Of a DNA stretch of 64,000 nt, positions 32,801 through 44,300 are shown in pieces. The notes under the pieces are model-generated. The model was not told where the DNA came from. It saw only the letters and a program-made list of their open reading frames with translations, and did no database searches. The stretch is from Triplophysa rosa (Eukaryota; Chordata; Actinopteri; Cypriniformes; Nemacheilidae). Location: assembly GCF_024868665.1 (NCBI RefSeq), contig NC_079899.1, positions 24,952,072 through 25,016,071 of the forward strand, read 5' to 3'. The stretch's first letter is position 1; each line of letters begins with the position of its first letter. Made by a program: the position numbers and the translations under genes.

Positions 32801-35800
32801 TAAAGTGAGAAAGGCATGCCCACAGCTTTATTTTTTATTCTTTTTTTTACAGTTAACTTTGGCCTGGAGACAAAGAAAAGCATCATCCATCCCAGATCCG
32901 ACTCCAGTAATAGGTCGACAAGATTCTCTCTTTCTTCAGAGAAGTCCTACCAGAATGGATTATGCATGACGCCTGGACAGTTGGCCTGCGTCAGCACCTG
33001 CCCCTACGTTAAAGAAATGTCAGTGAACGATGACATTGAAAAGAGAGTGCTTGTTAACAAAGACGGCAGTCTTTCTGTCGAGATGAGAGTTCGTTTTCGG
33101 CTCTTCAGCGACGAGACACTCCAGTGGTCCACTGAGATCAAAAAGTCATCGACCAAACTGACCGACAGCGGCTCTGCGAACGAAACCACCCAACGTTATC
33201 TTCCAGCTAAAGCTGAATGTTCAGAGCCAGACTCCAACTCTCCATCCGAGACTGAGGAGGCGTTCGCGACAAAACTCCATAAGAAGCATCTTGAGGAATC
33301 ACTACGTCAAAACTGTTGCAACCACTGCCAAGAGTATGACATTTGGAAGAACCCCATGCACAAAGACCCAGGGGTCTGCAAATCACTGAGTTCCAGTGGA
33401 TCGTCTCAGAAAATCAGGTGTAAAAAGACGTCGCTGGATAGTACGCATGCAATTTCTCGTTCCAGTGAGGAGTACACCGAGCACGTGGTGGAAAAGGCAT
33501 CATGCTTTCAGCAGACCGTGGAAGAAGAAGAGACGAGAGTCGAGTACTGCGCGAGAAGTCGTTGCTGCAGTCGCGGTGAAGTATTAGCTTCGAAGAGTAG
33601 GAGGTTGTGTAAGGATGGCTGTGAGAGTTGCGCTAAAAATAAATGTTGTTATAGTGACATCAGAGAACCTGGCACTGAGCTGTCTCCAGCACAGCATTAT
33701 GAGGTTACTGAAGAGCGGGCGATCTCAGCGGTCAGCAACTCATCCAAAGTGCTTGAGTGTTTGAAGGACGATCAGGATGATGAATACGATGACCTACCTC
33801 CAAGCATCTCGAGAGCTTCGAACTGGTCTCAGAGTGACCATGTTGAAGGTGATGTTCAGTCCAAATGCATCCATTGTTGTGGCTGTCAGACGTCACCAAG
33901 ATCTCATTTATCCCCCAGACCTCCTAGTAAAGTATCAAGCGGTGCTGTTCGCTCTTTACGATCCAAAAAATACAAAACCACGTTAGCTGAGACAGACGGG
34001 CTGGTGAATCAGGCAGCGAGGACAACATCCGCAATCTCGAACGTGTCCTCCAGATCCCCCGCTTGTATCTCAAGTTCACCTGCATCTATTGGGCAGCGCC
34101 GGGCTAAGAGGGGAGCTAGAAGTATAATTTCCAGACACAGCCGAGTGTCCTGTAAATCTGAAGGCCAAATAAAAACCCCTACTGCATCAGATGCTCTGGA
34201 GATATGTGAGGATGGAAAAGTGCAAGAAAATGGATATATAAGTGCCATGCCAGTAAAGTCAAGTGTATGTTTGTGGTGTGGTGAATCAAAAGGACTAAGG
34301 AATCCAAAGAAGACAGAATCACAGAATGCAGAGAAAGATGGTTCTTTCACAAGTAAAGATCCTCAGGAAAACTGTAAAGCTATTAATAATTATAAATCAG
34401 ATAGGGAACGTTCTGAGACTGCACAGTCTAAGCATTCAGATGCCTCTGCTGCCTCAAACAACTCAAAACTATCAAACCACATCGGTCATGAAAAGTGTCC
34501 TGAAGCAGAAACCTCTGAAGAAAGAGCCAAGAGTGGCATGTCAACAAAATCTGGATCTGCAGAGTCGACCAAATCAAAGACAAACTGCATCATTGTAGAT
34601 CGAGAACCAACACCGACATGTCTGTCAGAAGCAAAATCAGATAGTGCCACGTCCAATAAATCAAACCCGTCCTTTGAACATCGACCCCTTGCATCAGAAG
34701 AGAACAAGAGCTTTGTCAAAATGTGTTGTAAGCTTTTAGAGACAAAAGCCACTGAAGACTCTAGTTCTGCTGATATTCAAAGTGACAATGAAGAGGGATC
34801 ATGTAAAACTCCTCTGAAGTCAAATGCATCATCAAAACATTCATACATGCAGAAAAAAGACAGCAATGGCAGCCTTTCTACCACTGAATCGAATGAGAGA
34901 GTGCCTAGTGAAATGTCAAACACTTCTAGTGCATCTTGTAAGTCTGACAAATCAAGCCACAACCTTCCAGAAACCACTGTTACCTCCATACCTGAAAAAG
35001 CAGATGACTGTGAAACTCCTATAATTGTGTCAAAGAACGCCACCTGCGCAATGTCTCACACCTCCATCAAAATAACAACCCCTGATGCACCTGCGTCCCA
35101 AGAGATGAAAGCAGAAGAAGATGACAAAGACATGACACAGAATGCCTTGACTGTGACCTCTCCATCACCTCGAAGGTCTCCGTCCCCAAGTAGATCAAAA
35201 TCAACCAAGACTAAAGTTAAGCAGGGTAACAGCAGAGAAACAAGTGGAATGTCATTCAACTCCAAAGTCTCCTCACGTTCACAAAAATCCAGTAAATGTC
35301 ATTGTCACAGCTCCACGGGTAGTCATTTAGGAGAGTCCAAGACCCAAAGAGAGGGTGTCGAAGATGAATCCGAAAGAGTTTTGAGTAGATCGTCTGGAAA
35401 ATCACATCTGTCAGCTCAATCAAACGTAAATAATGTGAAGTCTTTATGCAGCCAGTTTGATGAGCCTTTGAGCCCAACGTCCACAGCATCTGTCTCTCTT
35501 GGACTGCCTGAAGAACACAAGTGTGATGACTTTGAAGAACAGTCTACCAATGACATCACAGAGGATGCTGGATGTAAGTTAGAGGTTGTAAACTATCTGG
35601 ATGTTGAGGAAAGGCCAAAGACTGCGATATCTGTGAGCTCTCAAATATCAAAAAAGACTGATTACAGTACGTGCAAGACTCCTTTGCAAACCCTCTCACC
35701 CGTCTCAGCCGAAAAAGTGAAGTCAGCAGATATGAAGACGAGCAACAACATCAGATCCTCCTCCGCTTTATCAGCATCATCTTCGCGTAGCAAGTCACCG

Positions 35801-38800
35801 GGAAGTACTAAAACCGCAACTGTGAAAGAACATGACACCACCCGAGCGGAAATGACTGAAACCGACAAAGCATCCAACAAACAATCCTCAAAACATCACA
35901 GTGAAAGATCCTCTGGACAGACTACAACAGCACGTGATTGTTTAGCTTCTTTAAAAGCTTCTGAATGTTCAGAGAAGTCCAAAAAAGAGACATCTAAACA
36001 TTCTTCAAAAAACAATGACCTCATCTGTGATGAAGACAATAATGGCAGCCTTAAAACATCCAAATCCGACAAGAGATCTGTGAAAGAAGACACATCCAAG
36101 CCAAATTCAGTAGTGATGTCTGACATTTCCCAAAAGTGTACAAGTCTGCCACAAGAAAATCAAAACAAACAGAAAGCATCAATCATAAATCCTGATTCAA
36201 GCAACGTCGTTTTATCAAAAGCTCTTTCAGCAGCTGACCTGTTAAGAGAAATCATTGCCAATGCAAGACCAGTGAGTAGAGAATCAAAGTCAATCGCCTC
36301 CAGCAAAAACATCGACAAGGTCGAGAAGATAAAGGAGAGTAAAAGTGAAAAAAGGAGCAGGAGCAAACACAGGAAAGTCAGCAATGCATCAGAGCACAAC
36401 AATGAGGAACCAGATTCCATCATGCCATCATACCTGCCGAACGCTTCCACAACAAATGTTGTCAATGACTGGCTTATGAACAATCCAATTGACGGCTCTG
36501 CTTATGAAATGGACGTGGAATTCACAGAAAATACTGAGATTCAAGGTGAGGAAGAAGCTTCGGGGGACAAAAGTGAAGCACCTGGAAACATAACCGAAGT
36601 TGAGGAACCTCATGAGGAGGAAATTCAGATGGAGAATAACATCACACAGTCGTGTGATGAACGACCTCAGGTTGAATCAAGTGAATTGGACAAACAGTGT
36701 CCTTCTTCTGTTCAGGTCATGAAAGTTTTACTGGGTCCGAAACTAGACAGATGCAGAAGTTTACCTGAGGTTTCACCTGTGTATGGAAGAAAGCTGAGCC
36801 GGTCAGCACAGGGGTTGCTTGACTGCCTTGCAAATTTACAACTGATTGAGTCAGACCCTAGAAATGAAAAACATCCTAAAAACCATGAAGTCATGACCAT
36901 CTTACAATCGCTTTGGCTCCAGGAGCCTTCTGATGATGAACCAACTAATCAAACCAAGAGAGAACATCAGTCAGGAGAAGATGAATTCAACCTGCAGTCT
37001 TCATCTGGAGTTGATGTAAGCAGTGGCTCCACGGGGTCTGTTAAAGGTACCATGAGTGGCGTGGTAGAAAAATCTGAGACAGCACATGGTAAAATATCAC
37101 CAATTCCAGAACAGGAGGCTTTGAATAAAGATAAAGATGAGGCTTTGATGGAGAATGGGAACACACCTGCCACATGTGAAGAGACATCCAACATCTCAGA
37201 TCCAACAACTCCAGACATTGCAGAGCAAGTCCAAGGGAGTCCAGAGAACAAAGATGTCAAAGACAGTCAAGAAAATACTGCTGTTGAAGATGATCAGAGC
37301 GTTGAGAATAAAGATGAATCAGATCAAACACAGCAGACATCTTCGAACAAAAGCTCAGGGAATGACATGACAGAAAACAAAAGCTCGGGAACTCCACCAT
37401 CTCTTCAAAGAGCTCCGCTTGCTAAAAGAATCTCACAAGACCCGGATCCCGTCTGGGTGCTGAACTTACTAAAAAAACTAGAGAAGCAGTTTATGTTACA
37501 TTATGTGGACGCAATGGCCGAGTTCAAAGTGAAGTGGGATTTGGATGACAATGAGATGCTCAACGCAATGATCAGTGAACTGAAAGAAGAAGTACATAAA
37601 CGCATTCAATCGAGCATCACTCAAGAGCTGCAAAAAATCCAGAGTAGAGCCGGCAGGGGTCCGAGACCTCCTGGAAATGCTCTGTCAAGAGAGTCCACCA
37701 TCCAAACTGAACAGAGACGCAGACGTCTTCGGGTGATGCGCAACAAGTCTATCACTTTCTCAAGGAGTGAGGACATTTTCACAGCGTCTGGCACGGAAAA
37801 TAGCGATCAACGGAGCGATGACGAATACTGCCCGTGTGATGCATGCATGAAGAGGAAGATGGCATCCAGAGTGGCCCAACGGGCTGAGGTTTTGAGCTTG
37901 GCGCCTGTCATGATGGAATTTGATTTGAGAAAAATACTGCAGATGAAAAAGGCTCCAGTCAAACCTCCAGAACGGAAGGTAAAAGATCAAAACACGGCCA
38001 AAGGGACCGGCAGAGGTCAAGATAACAACTTAGAGGTGCTTCATGAAGAAGTGGAGAAAGGGAATAATGACGTCAGACACTGTAGCAATGCAGACGTAGA
38101 CAACGAAGAGGCCAACGACAAAGGTAACGGTCAGGATGTTTGTGAAGACCATGAGACAAAAGATGAAAAATGTGATGAGAATGATGGTGAAAAAGTGGAA
38201 GAAAAGAAAGCCGTAAGTGTTCAGGAGGATGCTGAAAAAGATGTAAATGCAACAGAAGATGATGATGAGAAGAATGTTGAAGACATTGCTGAGGTTGTAA
38301 ATGTGGAAAATGCTGTGGATGCTGAGGACGACAAAGACGTTGAGAAAAACATGGAAACAACAGAGAAGACAACAGAAACTGATGAGGAAACAAAATCACA
38401 TGAGGAGGACAAACCTATAAAGGATGAGGCTGAAGAAACCAAAAATTGGGAGGACCAACCTACAACAGATTGTGAATCTAAGTCAAATAAAGGTGATCTT
38501 TCTAAAAGTAATGACGATGAAAAAGAACAACAAAATGAGATGAACGATGATGGAAACCAGACTAAATCTCCAGAGGATGAAGTTGAAAAAGATAAAGAAG
38601 AGGATGAGGACCAACCCATGACATCAAGAGTAATCGTCCAGGCTGAGGTCAGACAAGACCTAGAAAATGAAAACGACAAACATGATTCTACTGAGGAAGC
38701 TTTTACTGAAGATACAGAGAAAGACAAATCTGCTGAAGGCAGTGGTGTTGATTCTGAAAGAACATCAATGGAATCCCAACTGGGATCGGTGGAGAACCAT

Positions 38801-39049
38801 ACGAATCAGCAAGCTAAACTGCATGATCTTCAAAGTTTCATGGAGAGCGTTGAAAGTCAAGGAGACAGTGTGGTTGTGATCACCGAACAACCACCGTACA
38901 AAGAGAGCGACGAGTTACATGGACGAGATAACCAGAAAGACATTAGCAATGGGGTGATGGAATGGCAGATTTCACCTAAGATAAGAAACAAGACCTATAG
39001 ACGAAAGAAACTAAAGGACAGTGATGAAATTCTGATGAATGGAAAATGA
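29843..39049 (+). CDS. rp1l1: Retinitis pigmentosa 1-like 1, doublecortin protein (2331 aa, three coding exons)
   Basis: Photoreceptor protein of the RP1/RP1L1 family that binds axonemal microtubules of the outer segment. Coding exons: 29843..30463, 32415..32592 and 32853..39049; phases fit and give 2331 residues (human RP1L1 about 2400), with the family's three-coding-exon layout. Two doublecortin domains are visible: about 36-118 (KRITFYKSGDSQFKGV, TPRGTRSIKHLEQLDDGG) and about 152-238 (RIVLVKNTDPAVRRSVLLSR, joined across the first splice to VLVCAGREPF). The RP1-family block DDIEKRVLVNKDGSLSVEMR follows at about 327-350. A conserved helical region lies near 1796-1920 (DPVWVLNLLKKLEKQF). The rest is low-complexity: Ser/Lys-rich in the middle and Glu/Asp/Lys-rich at the C-terminus, with several Cys clusters. 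RP1L1 is preferred over RP1 because of the divergent C8orf74 neighbour. Confidence 0.95.
30464..32852 (+). other. rp1l1: rp1l1 introns
   Basis: Intron 30464-32414 is AT-rich with poly(A/T) tracts and a (TA)n stretch around 31930-32160; no gene or clear element is seen. Intron 32593-32852 is short and ends in a strong T-rich tract before the acceptor at 32851-32852. Confidence 0.75.
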
Positions 39050-41396
39050 GTTTTAACATCTCATTTGATGATCTCTCATGTGGAGCACTTTACCTTTGAT
39101 TGCTAATGTTTCTTAAGACTGGACTTCAATGTTTGGCGAGCTTGAATTTATAATCTACTGCTGTGAGAAGATTTTAAAGACATTTCTTTAAAACATAGTT
39201 CAAAGGTTATTGTATATTTTTGAGTTGTTTCAACCCACCGTTGGGTGAAATATGAACAAAGCCAACCGTCGGGTTAAAATGTCTTGGTTTGACCCATCCA
39301 AGGCTTAAAACAACCCAACATTTTTACGTCAGTGTTCTTCAGGTAATAAAACTCATTGTACTGATAAATGTTGAAATCTCAGGGTGCTGAAAGATATTAT
39401 ATGCTGTATTCACCCAAACCTCAACTAAGGTTAGTATTGCTACATTACAGCTACAAATAGTTGACATGCATTATTATAATAAGAAAACAAACGATGTAAT
39501 GATATAATAAAAATAGGTTAAATAATGAGGTATTGTCCTCATTAACAGTGAATTCAACAGGGGTTTCTATAACTGTGGACGTCAGTATGTTGTAAAGTCA
39601 CATGATGTGTTGGTGCTGATTGCTATTGTATCTTTAAAACATATCGCCATGTCTGGTTTGTAAAATATTCTTGACCGATGGTTGCTTTGTGTTGCTGTTT
39701 TTAACTGGAACGTTGAATAAATGCTCAACTCTGATCTGGTCGCTTGTTGTTTCAGTATGTCAACACAGTAAACGCAATAGAAATATTCTTTAGTCTGGGT
39801 TAGAGGTTTGCTTTTGAACTGTTTATCCCGAGGACAAAAGTGTGGAGTTTTATTGAACATAACTAATGTGCATTCATGCGTTACTGTGACGATAAGCTCG
39901 GTTCTCACATAGCCCAGAGCTTCCTTAAAATATCCCATTAAACCGGTTGAGTTATTATAACTATCTACTGTTTCCATTCAAATGTTTACCTTAAAATTGC
40001 TACGCAAGAATCTCTATAAATTGGTGCCCTACCTTTAGCGCTCCATTCAGTATTTTGAGGATTGTCAATTTTGCCATCTCAAACCTTGTGGGTCAAGAAT
40101 AATGACCTTAGAAACACCCTGGAAACTACCCAGAATAATAACTTTTGTACATTTGCTTTTATACTTTTTTAAATGGAACTCATGACTCATAGTTGAACAT
40201 ACTAGGTTTTGTCATTCGCTGTCGGTCTGTGAATTGATCTGCAAATAAATACACTTAGGCGTAAAAAACAGCAACAGAGTCGAGCAGGCCGAACAGTCCT
40301 TGCGTCATCGTAATCTTCTTGCTTTCGCAGTAGGAGTATCTTTAGCCGGTTAAGAGGATTGAGGTCACCCTGCATCAGTAGCATCACTTTAATCTAGTGT
40401 GACTATTAGTTAATGCTATGAATATGTATGTTCAACAACAGTGTATACTTTAAACATAACATTTAATCTAGATTAGCATCGACGACACAATGTCTTTCTC
40501 TTCATTCTTGGTGTACTGCCCCGTTGTGTTTGAAAGCACACCTGCAGGTGTCAAACATTCATCAACAAGTTCCTGTCAGAATCAGAATATGTTCAAGTAT
40601 TTGTTCTTGGTGACATGACTGAGGAATATTTAACGCTGGTCAAACATTGTTGTAATGTACAAAAGTCGCTTGAAATAAAAATGCCACATTTACATTTTAA
40701 AGAATACAATACAAGGATTTTTTTAGAGCGTAAAAAGACTTTTACATTAGTTAATAGATTGCACATGATAAAACATTACATGTATCACATTGTGACCACC
40801 GAACGTTCAGATGAAGGTTCGGGGCAGAAGATCATACAAGTTTAGCAGCGTTGCTCACAGGTTACATCAGTCAGAAATGGAATACATCATGTTTTCCAGA
40901 GAATATAGAAACTGTGCTTTATGAATTTCATCTTAATATAATCCCTGAAATTTTTTTCACGGTTTATAATACTATAATGCTTCTTCAAGAGATGAATGTC
41001 TCAGTCTAAACAGAGTAAAATTTTACGAAACCTAGTACGTTTTTTGTTAGATTCATCACAAACATTGTCATCATTTATTCACCTTCATGTGGTTGAAAAC
41101 TTGTATGTGACACTTTCTTCAGTGTAACACAAAAGAAGATGTTTTGAGAAATGTCTCGGGGGGGGGGGATGGGGGGGGCTTGTGGTCATGCAATGGAATT
41201 CAATGCAGTTGAATGTTGTTTGGTTTTCAACATTCTTCAAAATACCTTCTTTTGTGTTCTACAGGTTTGTAATGATGTGAGGGTGAATAAATGATGAAAG
41301 AATTTGATAATTTTTGGACGGACTTTCCTTTTATTTACTGTAAGTGGATGCACATTGGTTAGATATAAGATATATTTTAAAGTGTCTCATTAATGT
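39050..41396. other. Tail-to-tail spacer between rp1l1 and the Src-like kinase gene
   Basis: No gene supported. It contains the rp1l1 3' UTR, a small foldback repeat near 39225-39335, and a cyprinid foldback repeat at about 41050-41320 that carries two G runs (41159-41180). AATAAA on the minus strand at 41330-41335 is a suitable poly(A) signal for the kinase gene, about 62 nt past its stop. Confidence 0.6.
39345..39721 (+). terminator. rp1l1: Candidate poly(A) signals of rp1l1
   Basis: AATAAA occurs at 39345-39350 and again at 39716-39721, about 300 and 670 nt after the stop. Between the stop and the first lies a small foldback-like repeat (about 39225-39335, CAACCCACCGTTGGGT). Confidence 0.4.
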
Positions 41397-44300
41397 TCAC
41401 TCGAGTTGTAAAACGTGGATGAGAGCCACGAGTTTCTCCTGTAGCTCTGTAAACGTGGGTCTCTCCGTAGGATTTGTCCTCCAGCATTGCAGCATAATGT
41501 CATAAAGTGCTTCAGGACAGCCGGCCGGTCGCGCCATCCTCTTTCCTCTCTGAATGCCTTGGATACACGTCAGTTTGTCCTGACCTGAGTTTGCACAACA
41601 CAGCAGCTTGTTGTTAAAGTGAATCCTCCACCCAGAATCATCATCACGTTAAAGTTTAGGTTGTGCTTACCAGGGTATGGCTCATCTCCATACGTGACGA
41701 TTTCAGTAAGCAGGATCCCGAAAGACCAGACGTCACTCTTGCTTGTGTAGTTCTCGTCCTCGAATATCTCTGGAGCCATCCATTTCACAGGGACGCGGTC
41801 ATCTGTTGGTCAAGAAGAGTTGTTATATTTCTTTTTTTTCTTTTTTTATTTGTGTTTAAGGCAAGGTCAAATATCTCACCCGATGAGAGTCTGCGGTTTC
41901 CTGTGAGAACAAATTGGGCGAGGCCAAAATCGGCTATTTTGCAGGACTGCATGTTGGTCAGCAGAATGTTGTCGGCTCTTAGATCTCGGTGAACTATTTT
42001 ATCTTCGAGGTAAATCATTCCTTCTGTGATCTGCGGTATTTAAGAAAAGGAGAAAGCTGGTATACCAATGTACATTTCACATTGTATTTGCTTTTCTAAA
42101 ATCTTGTAAGAAATCAATGACCTGGATAGCGAAGTCCATCATGAGAGATAACTCTATATCTTGTTTCTCTCTGTGTTCTGAGGAAAGACAGAAACGTGTC
42201 ATTGTGTTTCAAACTGTGTTTTTTTGCTATCACTTTAACAGAATGCTCAAATGTTATTTACAGTTGGCGGTGCTCGTCTTACCCATGAGAAAATTCTTTA
42301 AGCTGCTGTTGTTCATGAGTTCTGTGACGATACAGAAGGGCTTAACGGTCGTACAGATGGCGTAAAGCTGCAGCAAACGCTCGTGTCGCAGGTTCATCAT
42401 GATTTCAATCTCTGTTCTGATATTTGGACTGACCTCTAGAAAAGTGGTACAGAAAATATGACCGGATCACAAAAGATTTCGCAGTATATCATGAACAGAG
42501 TTGAACTTCGTCGTGGGCATCTTTTATAAACAAGCTTTATTTTGCTCTCATTACTTTTAAAAGTAGCCTACTATTTGAGAAAATAAAATATAATATTAAA
42601 CTATAAGTTTGTGTACTGTTACACTTAAAGACTCTACTTTTATGAACGAAAAGGTTTGTGTCAACTCAAGTAATACTGAGATTGTATAGTACACTTGCAA
42701 GTACACTGATTTTGTATACTTGCTACATGAAGTATACTTATAGTTCTTTTTATTATGTATACTTCAAGTATAGTACATAATAAAGTAGAAAGTAGTCTCC
42801 AAATTTCATTCAGTGTTTAAAAAACCCATTCTTATTTCGTACCCTGTCCATGAAAAATATGTGCAAATATTTCTGAAAGAGCAATGTTGAAGTTGAATTT
42901 TCTTCTACTGTATCGTATGAGTTTACACAGTATTACCCTTGAATTCCTTGATGGCCACATCCGTTGTCCCGTTCCATTTGCCCTGCCACACATCTGCAAA
43001 TTCTCCGCTGCCTAGCTTCTTTATTTTGGTCAGTGATTTTTTGTCGATCTCTCGATCTAATTGAAAAGAAAGCGTGGGGGGAGTGGGCTGATCCAGCTAG
43101 AAGAGAAAACATATACACTGTGTATGTTCGCTGGAAAAACGTGAGCTGTTATACGGATCGATATACCGACCTTCACGCAGGGTTGGTTGAGCTTCACACA
43201 GAGTCCGTTCTGGCTTTTAGAATAAAATTCGATCAACTCGGGCAAGGTCTTGAAAGTCGTGTGTTGAATGAGGAAAAAGTCCTTGTTGTGTTCTCCCTGC
43301 TTGATCTTGTAATGTCGTGCATGGGGGCTGTTCTTCACTTTTAAATGAAATGCAGGGTCAGATGTTATACATGTTATATAGAGTTATTTTGGCTGTTGTT
43401 GTATGAATTATGTACCTGACAGGTAATAGTGATCGTTCTCTTCTGACTTCCACACGAGGAACGTGCCTTCATTGTTCTGTGGTCTCATCAAACATCTCTT
43501 AGCCTGAATGCGCCTCTTAACGTCCTCAAAATACCATCTGCAAATCAATTGATTTTTTTAGGTTTTTTAACATCGTATTTTGGATTGCACTGTTAAAAAC
43601 TGTCTGCTGCCTTAAAGTCGGCATGAAATGGAAGTAGTGGTGGTCTTTTTTCCATATCGTGATGTATACCCGAGTGAAACGACTTCTGAAATGAGAAAAA
43701 AATGTAAGGCGGGACTTGATTTCCTCCACCGACAACTGATTGGATGGTTAAAGGGGTCATATGAAATGGCTGAAACGAATATTATGGTTTGTTTTAGATG
43801 TAATGCAATTTGTATACACGGTTTAAGGTTCAAAAACGCTGTATTTTCCACATACCGTACATGTTTGTATCTCTTTGCTCCGCCTCTCTGAAACGCGCAG
43901 TTTTTAACAAAGCTCATGGCTATGAAAAGCGAGGTGTGCTATGATTTCGTGTGAGGGAAATGTAACGCCTCTTACCATATTTGGAACATCAGGTTCCTCT
44001 TCAATTGTACTGACAGGTACGCCCACCTTACTTGCGTATACATTTGGGCGGTCTTAGTCAAATCAAACCACCAACTGACGTAGATTTGTGGGGGTGTGGA
44101 TACACGAGGCGTTTCAGGCAGGTCTGGATGAGCATTCGCTTTTACATAGAATACATCTGTTGTTCCGACACTTTCATTTATGCAATTTTACGTGTCTAAT
44201 ACACGCATGGGCAACTTATAACACACCAAAGACACAGAAAAACACGTGTTCGTGCCATATGACCCCTTTAAACGATGAAAGATTTGAACGCCAGGTTGTG

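Noticed and set aside
38073..38727. Long minus-strand open frames inside the last rp1l1 exon (e.g. 168 codons, Ser/Phe-rich)
   Set aside because: They are reverse shadows of the Glu/Asp/Lys-rich repeats of RP1L1; composition follows the sense strand.
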